A stretch of 64,000 bases of DNA, taken from positions 4,216,001-4,280,000 of the forward strand of contig NZ_CP074102.1 of assembly GCF_018310535.1 (NCBI RefSeq), written 5' to 3'. The notes below the pieces were generated by a model that worked only from the letters and a program-made list of their open reading frames with translations, ran no database searches and was not told where the DNA came from. Numbering within the stretch: the first letter of the stretch is position 1; every line of letters starts with the position of its first letter. The position numbers and the translations under genes were made by a program. Below are positions 53,183 through 62,376 of the stretch, piece by piece. This DNA is from Streptomyces mirabilis (GTDB taxonomy: Bacteria; Actinomycetota; Actinomycetes; Streptomycetales; Streptomycetaceae).

Positions 53183-54295
53183 CTACCCCTTCTCGGGTGA
53201 CCGGGGCGGGCTGACCGTCGTACGGGGTGGACGCCGCTCGGAGGAGGTCCGCACGATCAACTCCGTCGGTATGACCTGTTCGACGGGTTTGTCGGTTTCT
53301 GCTCCCTCGATGGCGTCGATGAGGAGCTGGACGACGGCGGTCCCGATGCGGCGGGGTTTGAGCGAGAGGGTGGTGATGGGCGGCTCGGTGCTGGCATAGA
53401 CGGTGGACTCGCTGCAGCAGACCAGCAGCAGGTCGTCCGGGACGCGCAGTCCGTAGCGCCGGGCCGCGGCCAGCAGATCGGTGCCGTTGGGGTCGAAGAG
53501 GCCGTAGACCGCGTCCGGGCGGTCGGGCCGGGCGAGCAGCCGGTCCGCGGCGACTGCGCCCGCACACGGGTCGTGGGCCGGGTAGGCCTCGTACACCGGA
53601 TCCTGTCCGACCCGCTCGCACCAGTGCAGATACGCGGTGGTGGAGAGGTGGGTATAGGTGTCGGTGGAGGTGCCGGTGAGGAGGCCGATGCGGCGGGCAC
53701 CGGCGTCGGCGAGGTGGTCGAGGATGCCCAGGACGGCGGCTTCGTGGTCGTTGTCGACCCAGGCAGTGACGGGCAGGGTGCCGGCGGGGCGGCCGTCGGA
53801 GACGACGGGTAAGCCCTGCCGGACGAGTTCGCTGACCACGGGGTCCTGGTCGGAGGGGTCGATGACGACGGTTCCGTCGAGGGCGACGTTGGACCAGACG
53901 TCGTGGCGTGAGGTGGCGGGGAGGATGACCAGGGCGTAGCCGCGGGCGAGTGCGGCGGAGGTGGCGGCTCTGGCCATCTCGGCGAAGTAGGCGAATTCGG
54001 TGAAGGTGAAAGGTTCATCCCCGTAGGTGGTCACGGTCAGGCCGATGAGGCCGGACTTGCCGGTACGGAGGGTGCGGGCGGCGGCCGACGGGCGATAGCC
54101 CAGCCGGTCGGCGACTTCACGGACGTGGCGTCGGGTGGCGTCCGGGAGCCGGCCCTTGCCGTTGAGGGCGTCGGAGACGGTTGTGATGGAGACGCCTGCG
54201 GCCGCGGCGACGTCTCTGATTCCCGCCCGGCCCGGTCGACCGCCTCGGCGGGTAGTCTCCGCCCGGCTCACCTGGTGCTTCCCTGCTGCTGTCAT
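53183..54295 (-). CDS. LacI-family transcriptional regulator
   Basis: About 370 residues: helix-turn-helix and hinge IRDVAAAAGVSITTVSDALN through PSAAARTLRTG, then a periplasmic-binding-protein-like effector domain. It likely represses sugar or nucleoside uptake genes, but no transporter is adjacent, so its target is elsewhere or it acts on itself. ATG 54295 is used; GTG 54271 (VSRAETTRRG) has GGAAG at six bases and may be the true start. Confidence 0.9.
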   Translation of the reverse strand: MTAAGKHQVSRAETTRRGGRPGRAGIRDVAAAAGVSITTVSDALNGKGRLPDATRRHVREVADRLGYRPSAAARTLRTGKSGLIGLTVTTYGDEPFTFTEFAYFAEMARAATSAALARGYALVILPATSRHDVWSNVALDGTVVIDPSDQDPVVSELVRQGLPVVSDGRPAGTLPVTAWVDNDHEAAVLGILDHLADAGARRIGLLTGTSTDTYTHLSTTAYLHWCERVGQDPVYEAYPAHDPCAGAVAADRLLARPDRPDAVYGLFDPNGTDLLAAARRYGLRVPDDLLLVCCSESTVYASTEPPITTLSLKPRRIGTAVVQLLIDAIEGAETDKPVEQVIPTELIVRTSSERRPPRTTVSPPRSPEKG

Positions 54296-54783
54296 GGCGA
54301 GCCGATAGTAGGGCTCATGCGGTGGGGTAGTGCGGACGCATATGCACGCGTTGACAGGCACGTTTCTGCATGATCAAAAATGCTCTACTGCCTTTGAAAC
54401 CAAGTCAGTTAAACGATCCAATGGCACCACGTGACGCCTCGGCGCGCATGGGCCTGCCAAGTGGGTCATGTTTCGAAGAGGTCTCAACTCACCTGCACGG
54501 GTGATGCGCGCTACGGCGTGAGCCACCAGCGCACAGCTCTGAAGGCAACGCGCCCCCCATTCGTACGCCTTCGTACGAGGATGACCACAGAGTCCGCGCG
54601 GCGACGGTCGCCGGGGAGTATGACGATGATCACCAGGGCGTACGCGACGGGTCGTCGACCTGCGCCAGGGGCGTCGCGTGGTTGTCCCCGGCCCATTCGC
54701 AGCGGCGCCGAATCCTCATAAGGTGAGAAGCATTGGTAGCCGATGGTGGTCATGAGCCAGCGGTGGTCACGAGGAGGACTGCG
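54296..54783. other. Divergent region between lacI-type gene and hisC-like gene
   Basis: About 490 bases. A patch at 54361-54420 is AT-rich (about half A/T or more, with CAAAAATGC and AGTTAAACG) and should contain the LacI-gene promoter and perhaps its operator; TTTGAAAC and GTTAAACG form only a partial dyad. TTGACA at 54351 may serve rightward transcription. The remainder shows no gene. Confidence 0.5.
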
Positions 54784-55860
54784 GTGAGCGAGACGAGCCC
54801 CAAGCTGCGTGCCGAGCTGGAGGGTATCCCCACCTACAAGCCGGGCAAGCCTGCCGCGGCCGGCGCGGTGGCGTACAAGCTGTCCTCCAACGAGAACCCC
54901 TATCCGCCGCTGCCCGGAGTGATGGAGAGCGTGATCGCCGCGAGCGGTACGTTCAACCGCTACCCGGACATGGCGTGCACGGGTCTGATGAGCGAGCTGT
55001 CGGACCGCTTCGGGGTCCCCCTCTCGCACCTGGCGACCGGCACCGGCTCGGTCGGGGTGGCCCAGCAGCTGCTGCAGGCGACCAGCGGACCCGGCGACGA
55101 GGTCATCTACGCCTGGCGGTCCTTCGAGGCGTACCCGATCATCACGCAGATCAGCGGGGCGACCTCGGTACGGGTGCCGCTGACCTCGGACGAGGTGCAC
55201 GACCTGGACGCCATGGCCGACGCGATCACCGACAGGACGCGGCTGATTTTCGTCTGCAACCCGAACAACCCGACCGGCACCGTGGTGCGCCGGGCCGAGC
55301 TGGAGCGGTTCCTCGACCGGGTCCCCGCAGATGTCCTGGTGGTCCTGGACGAGGCGTACCGCGAGTTCATCCGGGATGTCGAGGTGCCGGACGGCGTTTC
55401 GATCTACCGTGACCGGCCCAACGTCTGTGTGCTGCGCACGTTCTCCAAGGCGTACGGGCTCGCGGGCCTGAGGGTCGGTTTCGCGATCGCGCACGAGCCG
55501 GTGGCCGCGGCGCTGCGCAAGACGGCGGTGCCCTTCGGGGTGAGCCAGCTCGCGCAGGACGCGGCGGTCGCCTCGTTGCGTGCCGAGGACGAGCTGCTCG
55601 GCCGGGTCGGCGCTCTGGTGTGCGAGCGCAACCGCGTGGTCGAGGCGTTGCGCGGTCAGGGCTGGACGGTGCCCGAGACGCAGGCCAACTTCGTGTGGCT
55701 CAGGCTGGGGGAGCGCACGCTCGACTTCGCCGCCCACTGCGAGCAGGCCGGGGTCGTCGTGCGGCCCTTCGCCGGGGAAGGGGTGCGCGTGACGATCGGC
55801 GAGACCGAGGCGAACGACATCTTTCTGAAGGCGGCCGACGGGTTCCACAAGGAGATCTGA
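54784..55860 (+). CDS. hisC: Histidinol-phosphate aminotransferase-like PLP enzyme
   Basis: A 358-residue class I/II aminotransferase that by family exchanges the amino group between histidinol phosphate (or an aromatic amino acid) and 2-oxoglutarate. Typical features: [50 protein letters not shown] stretch, PLP lysine in [17 protein letters not shown]. It is outside a his operon, so it may be a second copy serving aromatic amino acids. Start GTG 54784 follows GAGGAGG. A strong terminator separates it from cydA. Confidence 0.88.
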   Translation: MSETSPKLRAELEGIPTYKPGKPAAAGAVAYKLSSNENPYPPLPGVMESVIAASGTFNRYPDMACTGLMSELSDRFGVPLSHLATGTGSVGVAQQLLQATSGPGDEVIYAWRSFEAYPIITQISGATSVRVPLTSDEVHDLDAMADAITDRTRLIFVCNPNNPTGTVVRRAELERFLDRVPADVLVVLDEAYREFIRDVEVPDGVSIYRDRPNVCVLRTFSKAYGLAGLRVGFAIAHEPVAAALRKTAVPFGVSQLAQDAAVASLRAEDELLGRVGALVCERNRVVEALRGQGWTVPETQANFVWLRLGERTLDFAAHCEQAGVVVRPFAGEGVRVTIGETEANDIFLKAADGFHKEI

Positions 55861-55914
55861 CGTCACACTCCGGGGGCTTCACTGCCTCACGGTCCCCGGT
55901 GCTCCGGTGTCTCA

Positions 55915-55960
55915 CGGCCCCGGTGCTCCGGTGTCTCAGGGCGCCGGAGCACCGGGGCCG
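55915..55960 (+). terminator. Terminator after the hisC-like gene
   Basis: CGGCCCCGGTGCTCCGG and its exact complement form a 17-bp stem over a 12-base loop. Confidence 0.88.
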
Positions 55961-56069
55961 TCGTCGGTCCGGAGGACGCCTTGGTGTGTTCGAGACCTTC
56001 CGAAGGGTTGACGTAAAGGGGGACCCCCCTTCGAAGGTCGAAAGCCGGTGCGTCATAATTGCTTGTGAA

Positions 56070-56085
56070 TGTGAACGCGTTCACA
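56070..56085. promoter_or_regulatory. Rex operator upstream of cydA
   Basis: TGTGAACGCGTTCACA matches the Rex consensus TGTGAACNNNTTCACA exactly and lies 84 bases before cydA. Rex releases DNA when NADH rises, so cyd genes are induced at low oxygen. A direct partial half-site TTGTGAA precedes it. Confidence 0.94.
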
Positions 56086-56169
56086 AGCGTGTCCCGATTG
56101 TCCCGTGATGCATGTAACAAAAGGGGCAAACTGCCGCTGTAACCACGGCGGCGTAAGGAGACTGACGAC

Positions 56170-57687
56170 GTGGAACTGGCTTTGGCACCGGAGACTCTGG
56201 CTCGGTGGCAGTTCGGCATCACCACCGTCTACCACTTCCTCTTCGTCCCTCTGACGATCTCGCTCGCCGCTCTCACGGCGATTCTGGAGACCGCCTGGGT
56301 GCGGACGGGCAAGGAGCACTACCTCAGGGCGACCAAGTTCTGGGGAAAGCTGTTCCTGATCAACATCGCCATGGGTGTCGTGACCGGCATCGTGCAGGAG
56401 TTCCAGTTCGGCATGAACTGGTCCGACTACTCGCGCTTCGTCGGTGACGTGTTCGGTGCCCCGCTGGCCTTCGAGGCCCTGATCGCCTTCTTCTTCGAGT
56501 CCACCTTCATCGGGCTGTGGATCTTCGGCTGGGACAAGCTGCCGAAGAAGGTGCACCTCGCCTGTATCTGGGTGGTCTCCATCGGCACGATCCTGTCGGC
56601 GTACTTCATCATGGCGGCCAACTCCTTCATGCAGCATCCGGTCGGCTACCGGCTGGTGAAGAAGGCGGACGGCACGATGCGTGCCGAGCTGACCGACTTC
56701 CCCAAGGTGCTCTTCCAGGAGACGGCGCTCGTCAACTTCTGGCATGTGATCAGCGCGTCCATCCTGGTCGGCGGCGCCTTCATGACCGGCATCGCCGTCT
56801 TCCACCTGCGCAAGAAGCGGCACGTCCGCACCATGCGGATGTCGCTGCGGCTCGGCCTGGTCACCGCTCTGGTCGGCACGCTCCTCACCGTCGTCAGCGC
56901 CGACACCCTGGGCAAGGTGATGTACGAGCAGCAGCCGATGAAGATGTCGGCCGCCGAAGCCCTGTGGGACTCGCAGCAACCCGCGCCCTTCTCGCTCTTC
57001 GCGTACGGCGATGTCGCCAAGGGCCACAACACCGTCGCCATCGAGATCCCCGGGATACTCTCCTTCCTCGCCAAGAACGACTTCAACGCCAAGATTCCTG
57101 GCATCAACGACATCAACAAGTCCGAACAGGAGAAGTTCGGGCCCGGTGACTACCGGCCCAACATCCCCACCGCCTACTGGGCGTACCGCTGGATGATCGG
57201 CTTCGGCGGGGTCTCGATGGCCCTGTGCACCGCCGGCCTCTGGCTGACCAGGCGGAAGTTCTGGCTGGCGCCGGAACACCGCACCGGGGACGAGGACGTC
57301 CCGAAGCTCATGCTCACCAAGAACATGGAGCTGACGCCGAAGCTCGGCATCTGGTGGTGGCGGCTGTCCCAGTGGACGTTGATCTTCCCGCTCATCGGCA
57401 TCTCCTGGGGCTGGATCTTCACCGAGACGGGGCGTCAGCCCTGGGTGGTGTACGGCCTGTTGAGGACCAGGGACGCGGTCTCGCCCGGGGTCTCCCAGGG
57501 GGAGGTGCTGACCTCGCTGATCGTGTTCACCCTCATCTACGCGATCCTCGCCGTCATCGAGGTGAAGCTGATGCTCAAGTACGTGAAGCAGGGTCCGCCG
57601 GAGCTCACCGAGGCCGACCTCAACCCGCCCACCAAGATCGGCGGCGACCCCCATGACGCCGACAAGCCGATGGCCTTCTCCTACTAG
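56170..57687 (+). CDS. cydA: Cytochrome bd oxidase subunit I
   Basis: A 505-residue membrane protein carrying haems b558, b595 and d, oxidising menaquinol and reducing oxygen at high affinity. Starts ETLARWQFGITTVYHFLFVP; family segments include VQEFQFGMNWSDYSRFVGDV, FFFESTFIGLWIFGWDKLPK, MAANSFMQHPVG and GRQPWVVYGLLRT. The quinol loop is of the short type usual in actinomycetes. GTG 56170 has AAGGAG nine bases upstream. First gene of cydA-cydB-cydCD behind the Rex operator. Confidence 0.97.
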   Translation: MELALAPETLARWQFGITTVYHFLFVPLTISLAALTAILETAWVRTGKEHYLRATKFWGKLFLINIAMGVVTGIVQEFQFGMNWSDYSRFVGDVFGAPLAFEALIAFFFESTFIGLWIFGWDKLPKKVHLACIWVVSIGTILSAYFIMAANSFMQHPVGYRLVKKADGTMRAELTDFPKVLFQETALVNFWHVISASILVGGAFMTGIAVFHLRKKRHVRTMRMSLRLGLVTALVGTLLTVVSADTLGKVMYEQQPMKMSAAEALWDSQQPAPFSLFAYGDVAKGHNTVAIEIPGILSFLAKNDFNAKIPGINDINKSEQEKFGPGDYRPNIPTAYWAYRWMIGFGGVSMALCTAGLWLTRRKFWLAPEHRTGDEDVPKLMLTKNMELTPKLGIWWWRLSQWTLIFPLIGISWGWIFTETGRQPWVVYGLLRTRDAVSPGVSQGEVLTSLIVFTLIYAILAVIEVKLMLKYVKQGPPELTEADLNPPTKIGGDPHDADKPMAFSY

Positions 57688-57707
57688 GCCCAGGGAGCTG
57701 CTGAGTC

Positions 57708-58715
57708 ATGGAACTCCACGACGTCTGGTTCGTCATCATCGCGGTCCTGTGGACCGGCTACTTCTTCCTGGAGGGCTTCGACTTCGGGGTCGGCGTCCTC
57801 ACCAAGCTGCTGGCCCGCGACCGCACCGAGAAGCGGGTCCTCATCAACACCATCGGACCCGTCTGGGACGGCAACGAGGTGTGGCTGCTCTCGGCGGGCG
57901 GCGCGACCTTCGCCGCCTTCCCGGAGTGGTACGCCACGCTCTTCTCCGGCTTCTATCTGCCGCTGCTGCTCATCCTGGTCTGCCTGATCGTGCGCGGAGT
58001 CGCCTTCGAGTACCGGGTGAAGAGGCCCGAGGAGAACTGGCAGCGCAACTGGGAGACGGCGATCTTCTGGACCTCGCTCGTCCCCGCGTTCATGTGGGGG
58101 GTGGCCTTCGGCAACATCGTGCACGGAGTGAAGATCGACAAGAACTTCGAGTACGTGGGCAACTTCGGTGACCTGCTCAACCCGTACGCGCTCCTGGGCG
58201 GTCTGGTCACGCTGACGCTGTTCACCTTCCACGGGACCGTGTTCGTGGGGCTCAAGACCGTCGGGGACATCCGGGAGCGGGCGCGCAAGCTCTCGCTCGG
58301 GGTCGGGCTGGTGGCCGCCGTGGTGGCACTCGTCTTCCTGATCTGGACTCAGGCCGACAATGGTGACGCGAAGTCCCTGGTCGCGTTGATCGTGGCCGTG
58401 GTCGCCCTCGTCGCCGCGATCGCGGTGGCCCAGACGGGGCGCGAGGGCTGGGCGTTCGCGCTGTCGGGGCTCACCATCGTGGCGGCCGTCGCGATGCTCT
58501 TCCTGACGCTCTTCCCGAACGTCATGCCGTCCTCGCTCAATGCGGACTGGAGCCTGACGGTCGCCAACGCCTCGTCGTCTCCGTACACCCTGAGGATCAT
58601 GACCTGGTGCGCGGGAATCGCCACACCGATGGTCCTGCTCTACCAGTCTTGGACGTACTGGGTGTTCCGCAAGAGGATCGGTACGCATCACATCGCCGCG
58701 GATGTTGCGCACTGA
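57708..58715 (+). CDS. cydB: Cytochrome bd oxidase subunit II
   Basis: A 335-residue, eight- or nine-helix partner of CydA. Typical opening ELHDVWFVIIAVLWTGYFFL with EGFDFGVG, then GPVWDGNEVWLLSAGGATFA and GFYLPLLLILVCLIVRG. GGGAG precedes ATG 57708, 20 bases after cydA. The gap to cydCD is about 100 bases and holds two parS sites. Confidence 0.97.
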   Translation: MELHDVWFVIIAVLWTGYFFLEGFDFGVGVLTKLLARDRTEKRVLINTIGPVWDGNEVWLLSAGGATFAAFPEWYATLFSGFYLPLLLILVCLIVRGVAFEYRVKRPEENWQRNWETAIFWTSLVPAFMWGVAFGNIVHGVKIDKNFEYVGNFGDLLNPYALLGGLVTLTLFTFHGTVFVGLKTVGDIRERARKLSLGVGLVAAVVALVFLIWTQADNGDAKSLVALIVAVVALVAAIAVAQTGREGWAFALSGLTIVAAVAMLFLTLFPNVMPSSLNADWSLTVANASSSPYTLRIMTWCAGIATPMVLLYQSWTYWVFRKRIGTHHIAADVAH

Positions 58716-58770
58716 GTCCGGCCTTATGGGCTGAATGCGACCTCATCGATCAAGTCCTACCCAAGGGCAT

Positions 58771-58784
58771 GTTTCACGTGAAAC
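58771..58784. other. parS: parS site (exact), cydB-cydCD gap
   Basis: Exact GTTTCACGTGAAAC, extended by GGCAT/ATGCC to a 24-bp palindrome (58766-58789). It is the left member of a pair 36 bp apart. Confidence 0.95.
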
Positions 58785-58806
58785 ATGCCGGATGAGCCAA
58801 GGGTGT

Positions 58807-58820
58807 GTTTCACGTGAAAC
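58807..58820. other. parS: parS site (exact) overlapping the cydCD start codon
   Basis: Exact copy whose second half contains the preferred GTG start (58814-58816) of cydCD. The ribosome-binding AAGGG is immediately on its left. Confidence 0.95.
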
Positions 58821-61800
58821 CAATCGATCCGCGCCTGCTGCGGTACGCCCGTGCCACTCGCTTCTTCCTCATGGCGGTCGTGGGGCTGGGTGCGGCCGGG
58901 GCGGCGCTGGTCATTGCCCAAGCGATGCTCATCGCCGAAGTGGTCGTCGGTGCTTTCCAGCACGGTCACTCGGCTTCCGAACTCCGGACGCCCCTGGTCC
59001 TGCTGGTCGCGGTTGCCATCGGGCGGGCGGTTGTCTCCTGGCTCACCGAACTCGCCGCACACCGGGCGAGCGCGGCGGTCAAGTCGGAGTTGCGTGGACG
59101 GTTGCTGGAGCGGGCCGCCGCGCTCGGCCCCGGGTGGCTGAGCGGGCAGCGGACCGGGTCACTGGTCGCCCTCGCCACGCGGGGAGTGGACGCGCTCGAC
59201 GACTACTTCTCGCGCTACCTCCCCCAGTTGGGACTCGCGATCGTGGTGCCCGTGGCCGTGCTCGCGCGGATCGTCACCGAGGACTGGGTGTCGGCGGCGA
59301 TCATTGTCGTCACCCTGCCGCTCATCCCTGTCTTCATGGCGCTGATCGGCTGGGCGACCCGGTCCCAGATGGACCGTCAGTGGCGACTGCTGTCCCGGCT
59401 CTCGGGGCACTTCCTGGATGTGGTCGCCGGTCTGCCCACGCTCAAGATCTTCGGGCGGGCCAAGGCGCAGGCCGAGTCGATCCGGCGGATCACCGGCGAG
59501 TATCGCCAGGCGACCATGCGGACGCTGCGGATCGCCTTCCTGTCGTCCTTCGCACTGGAGCTGCTCGCCACGATCTCGGTCGCCCTGGTCGCGGTGACCA
59601 TCGGGATGCGGCTCGTCCACGGCGACATGGATCTGTACGTCGGGCTCGTCATCCTCGTCCTCGCTCCCGAGGCATATCTGCCGCTGCGACAGGTGGGGGC
59701 GCAGTACCACGCCGCCGCCGAGGGGCTCGCGGCGGCGGAGGAGATTTTCTCGGTGCTGGAGACCCCGGTGCCGGCCACCGGCTCTCTCGTCGCGCCGGAG
59801 GGGGAGATCAGCTTCGAGGGAGTGACGGTCCGGTATCCGGGGCGCTCCGGGGACGCGGCTTCCGAAGTCTCCTTCGTGGTCGGGCCCGGGGAGACGGTGG
59901 CCCTCGTCGGACCGAGCGGTGTGGGCAAGTCGACGCTGCTGAACGTGCTGCTGGGGTTCGTGGAGCCCGGCGCGGGGCGGGTACGGATCGGGGGAGTCGA
60001 TCTCGCCGAGGCCGATGTGGAGGAATGGCGGTCCCGGGTGGCGTGGGTGCCTCAGCGGCCGCATCTCTACGCCGGCTCGATCGCCGACAACGTACGGCTC
60101 GCCCGGCCCGATGCCGACGACGCGGCGGTGCGCCGGGCGCTGGCCGAAGCGGGGGCGCTTGAGTTCGTGGACGCCCTGCCCGAAGGCGTCGGGACGGTTC
60201 TCGGCGAGGACGGCAGCGGACTCTCCGCCGGGCAGCGCCAACGTCTCGCGCTGGCCCGGGCGTTTCTCGCGGACCGGCCCGTGCTGCTCCTCGACGAGCC
60301 GACGGCCTCGCTGGACGGGGCGACGGAGGCGGAGGTCGTGGCTGCGGTGCGCAGGCTCGCCGTCGGCCGGACGGTGCTGCTGGTGGTGCACCGGCCCGCG
60401 CTGCTGGAGGTGGCCGACCGGGTGGTGCGGCTCGAGGCCGCGGCGTCGGTCGTCGCGACCGGTTCCGTCCACGACGAGGGCACGAAGGAGCTCCGGCCGG
60501 TCGAGCCTGAGGGCGGCGTGCCCGCGGCCGCTACGGAAGAGGCCCACGCGGCCCCTACGCGGCGCGGAGGCATGCTCGCCCGGGTCCGCGCGATGGCCGG
60601 CCCCTGGAGCGGTCGTTTCGCTCTCGCCCTTCTCCTCGGGAGTCTCGCCCTCGGAAGCGCCGTCGGGCTGATGGCCACCTCCGGGTGGCTGATCTCGCGG
60701 GCGTCGCAGCAGCCGCCGGTGATGTATCTGATGCTGGCCGTGACCGCCACGCGGGCGTTCGGGATCGGCCGGGCCGTCTTCCGGTACGCGGAGCGACTCG
60801 TATCGCACGACGCGGTGCTGCGGATGCTGGCCGACACCCGGGTCGCCGTCTATCGGCGCCTTGAGCGCCTGGCCCCCGCCGGACTGCGGACGGCCCGCCG
60901 GGGCGATCTGCTGTCGCGTCTCGTGGCCGACGTGGACGCCCTGCAGGACTACTGGCTGAGGTGGCTGCTGCCCGCCGGGGCGGCGCTCCTCGTGTCCGCC
61001 GCCTCCGTCGGCTTCACCGCCTGGCTGCTTCCCGAGGCCGGAGCCGCCCTCGCCGCCGGGTTGCTGGCGGCCGGGGTCGGTGTCCCGATCCTGACCGGCA
61101 CCGTGGCGCGCCGCGCGGAGCACCGGCTGTCCCCCGCCCGCGGCGCCCTGGCGACCCGGGTGACCGACCTTCTCACCGGCACGGCCGAGCTGACGGTCGC
61201 GGGCGCGCTGCCCACCCGTACGGCCGAGGCGCGACGGGCCGACACCGTGCTGACCCGCATCGCCTCCCGGGCCGCCACCGCGACCGCGCTCGGCGACGGG
61301 CTCACTGCGCTGGCGACCGGACTGACCGTCGTGGCGACCGCCCTCGTGGGCGCCCAGGCCGTCGCCGACGGGCGACTGAGCGGCGTGGCGATGGCCGTGG
61401 TCGTCCTCACCCCGCTGGCCGCGTTCGAGGCCGTCCTGGGGCTTCCGCTCGCCGTCCAGTACCGACAGCGGGTGCGCAGGAGCGCGGAGCGTGTGTACGA
61501 GGTGCTGGACGCCCCCGATCCCGTACGCGAACCGGAGCTCCCGCAGCCGGCGCCCGCGTCGCCGTTCCCACTGCGCGTACAGGGACTCCGGGCGCGCCAT
61601 GCCGGACGGGACCGGGACGCGCTCGCCGGCCTCGAGCTGACCCTCGAACAGGGCCGCAGGGTTGCCGTCGTCGGCCCCTCCGGCTCCGGCAAGACCACGC
61701 TCGCACAGGTGCTGCTGCGGTTCCTGGACGCGGAGGCGGGGACGTACACGCTGGGCGGCACGGACGCGTACGGGATGGACGGGGACGACGTACGCCGACT

Positions 61801-62320
61801 GGTCGGGCTCTGCGCCCAGGACGCGCACCTCTTCGACAGCACTGTGCGCGAGAACCTCCTGCTGGCCCGGAAGAACGCCACCGAGGCCGAGCTGCGCGAC
61901 GCGCTCGCGCGGGCCCGGCTCCTGGAGTGGACGGACGGACTGCCCGACGGGCTCGACACGCTGATCGGCGAGTACGGTGCGCGGCTCTCCGGTGGTCAGC
62001 GCCAGCGGCTGGCGCTCGCTCGCGCGCTGCTGGCCGACTTCCCCGTGCTCGTTCTCGACGAGCCCGCGGAACACCTCGACCTGCCGACGGCGGACACGCT
62101 CACCGCGGATCTGCTGGCGGCGACCGTGGGCCGTACGACGCTGCTGATCACGCATCGGCTGGCCGGTCTCGCGGCGGTGGACGAGGTGATCGTGCTGGCG
62201 GCGGGACAGGTGGCGCAGCGGGGTGCGTACGCGGAGCTGTCGGTGGTGGAGGGGCCGTTGCGGGAGATGCTGGAGCGGGAGGCGGCGGGGGATCTGCTGG
62301 CCGGCGCGGCGGCGCGCTAG
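58814..62320 (+). CDS. cydCD: Fused CydDC thiol-reductant ABC exporter
   Basis: A 1168-residue fusion of the two half-transporters that export cysteine/glutathione-type reductants needed for cytochrome bd assembly (mycothiol or cysteine in actinomycetes, inference). First half: six helices, then Walker A GPSGVGKSTLLN, signature LSAGQRQRLALARAFL and Walker B VLLLDEPTAS. Second half from about residue 590: six helices, GPSGSGKTTLAQ, LSGGQRQRLALARALL and LVLDEPAEHLD. I use GTG 58814 (VKPIDPRLLRYARATR) because AAGGG lies ten bases before it; GTG 58805 would add FHV from the parS and leave only one base of spacing. Part of the cyd operon. Confidence 0.95.
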   Translation: MKPIDPRLLRYARATRFFLMAVVGLGAAGAALVIAQAMLIAEVVVGAFQHGHSASELRTPLVLLVAVAIGRAVVSWLTELAAHRASAAVKSELRGRLLERAAALGPGWLSGQRTGSLVALATRGVDALDDYFSRYLPQLGLAIVVPVAVLARIVTEDWVSAAIIVVTLPLIPVFMALIGWATRSQMDRQWRLLSRLSGHFLDVVAGLPTLKIFGRAKAQAESIRRITGEYRQATMRTLRIAFLSSFALELLATISVALVAVTIGMRLVHGDMDLYVGLVILVLAPEAYLPLRQVGAQYHAAAEGLAAAEEIFSVLETPVPATGSLVAPEGEISFEGVTVRYPGRSGDAASEVSFVVGPGETVALVGPSGVGKSTLLNVLLGFVEPGAGRVRIGGVDLAEADVEEWRSRVAWVPQRPHLYAGSIADNVRLARPDADDAAVRRALAEAGALEFVDALPEGVGTVLGEDGSGLSAGQRQRLALARAFLADRPVLLLDEPTASLDGATEAEVVAAVRRLAVGRTVLLVVHRPALLEVADRVVRLEAAASVVATGSVHDEGTKELRPVEPEGGVPAAATEEAHAAPTRRGGMLARVRAMAGPWSGRFALALLLGSLALGSAVGLMATSGWLISRASQQPPVMYLMLAVTATRAFGIGRAVFRYAERLVSHDAVLRMLADTRVAVYRRLERLAPAGLRTARRGDLLSRLVADVDALQDYWLRWLLPAGAALLVSAASVGFTAWLLPEAGAALAAGLLAAGVGVPILTGTVARRAEHRLSPARGALATRVTDLLTGTAELTVAGALPTRTAEARRADTVLTRIASRAATATALGDGLTALATGLTVVATALVGAQAVADGRLSGVAMAVVVLTPLAAFEAVLGLPLAVQYRQRVRRSAERVYEVLDAPDPVREPELPQPAPASPFPLRVQGLRARHAGRDRDALAGLELTLEQGRRVAVVGPSGSGKTTLAQVLLRFLDAEAGTYTLGGTDAYGMDGDDVRRLVGLCAQDAHLFDSTVRENLLLARKNATEAELRDALARARLLEWTDGLPDGLDTLIGEYGARLSGGQRQRLALARALLADFPVLVLDEPAEHLDLPTADTLTADLLAATVGRTTLLITHRLAGLAAVDEVIVLAAGQVAQRGAYAELSVVEGPLREMLEREAAGDLLAGAAAR

Positions 62321-62376
62321 CGCCCCGGGTAACATCCCGACTTTCCGGCCCAAAGGGTACTCATTACTCTCGAGGC

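Larger units (their letters stand above)
55861..56169. other. Intergenic region between hisC-like gene and cydA
   Basis: Contains a direct repeat (CCCCGGTGCTCCGGTGTCTC at 55894 and 55918), the hisC terminator, GC-poor promoter sequence with CATAAT at about 56054, and the Rex operator. No gene was seen. Confidence 0.65.

Noticed and set aside
59159..62353. 1064-codon open frame opposite cydCD
   Set aside because: Pure antisense frame of a gene with both ABC signatures intact; long shadow frames are usual at this GC content.
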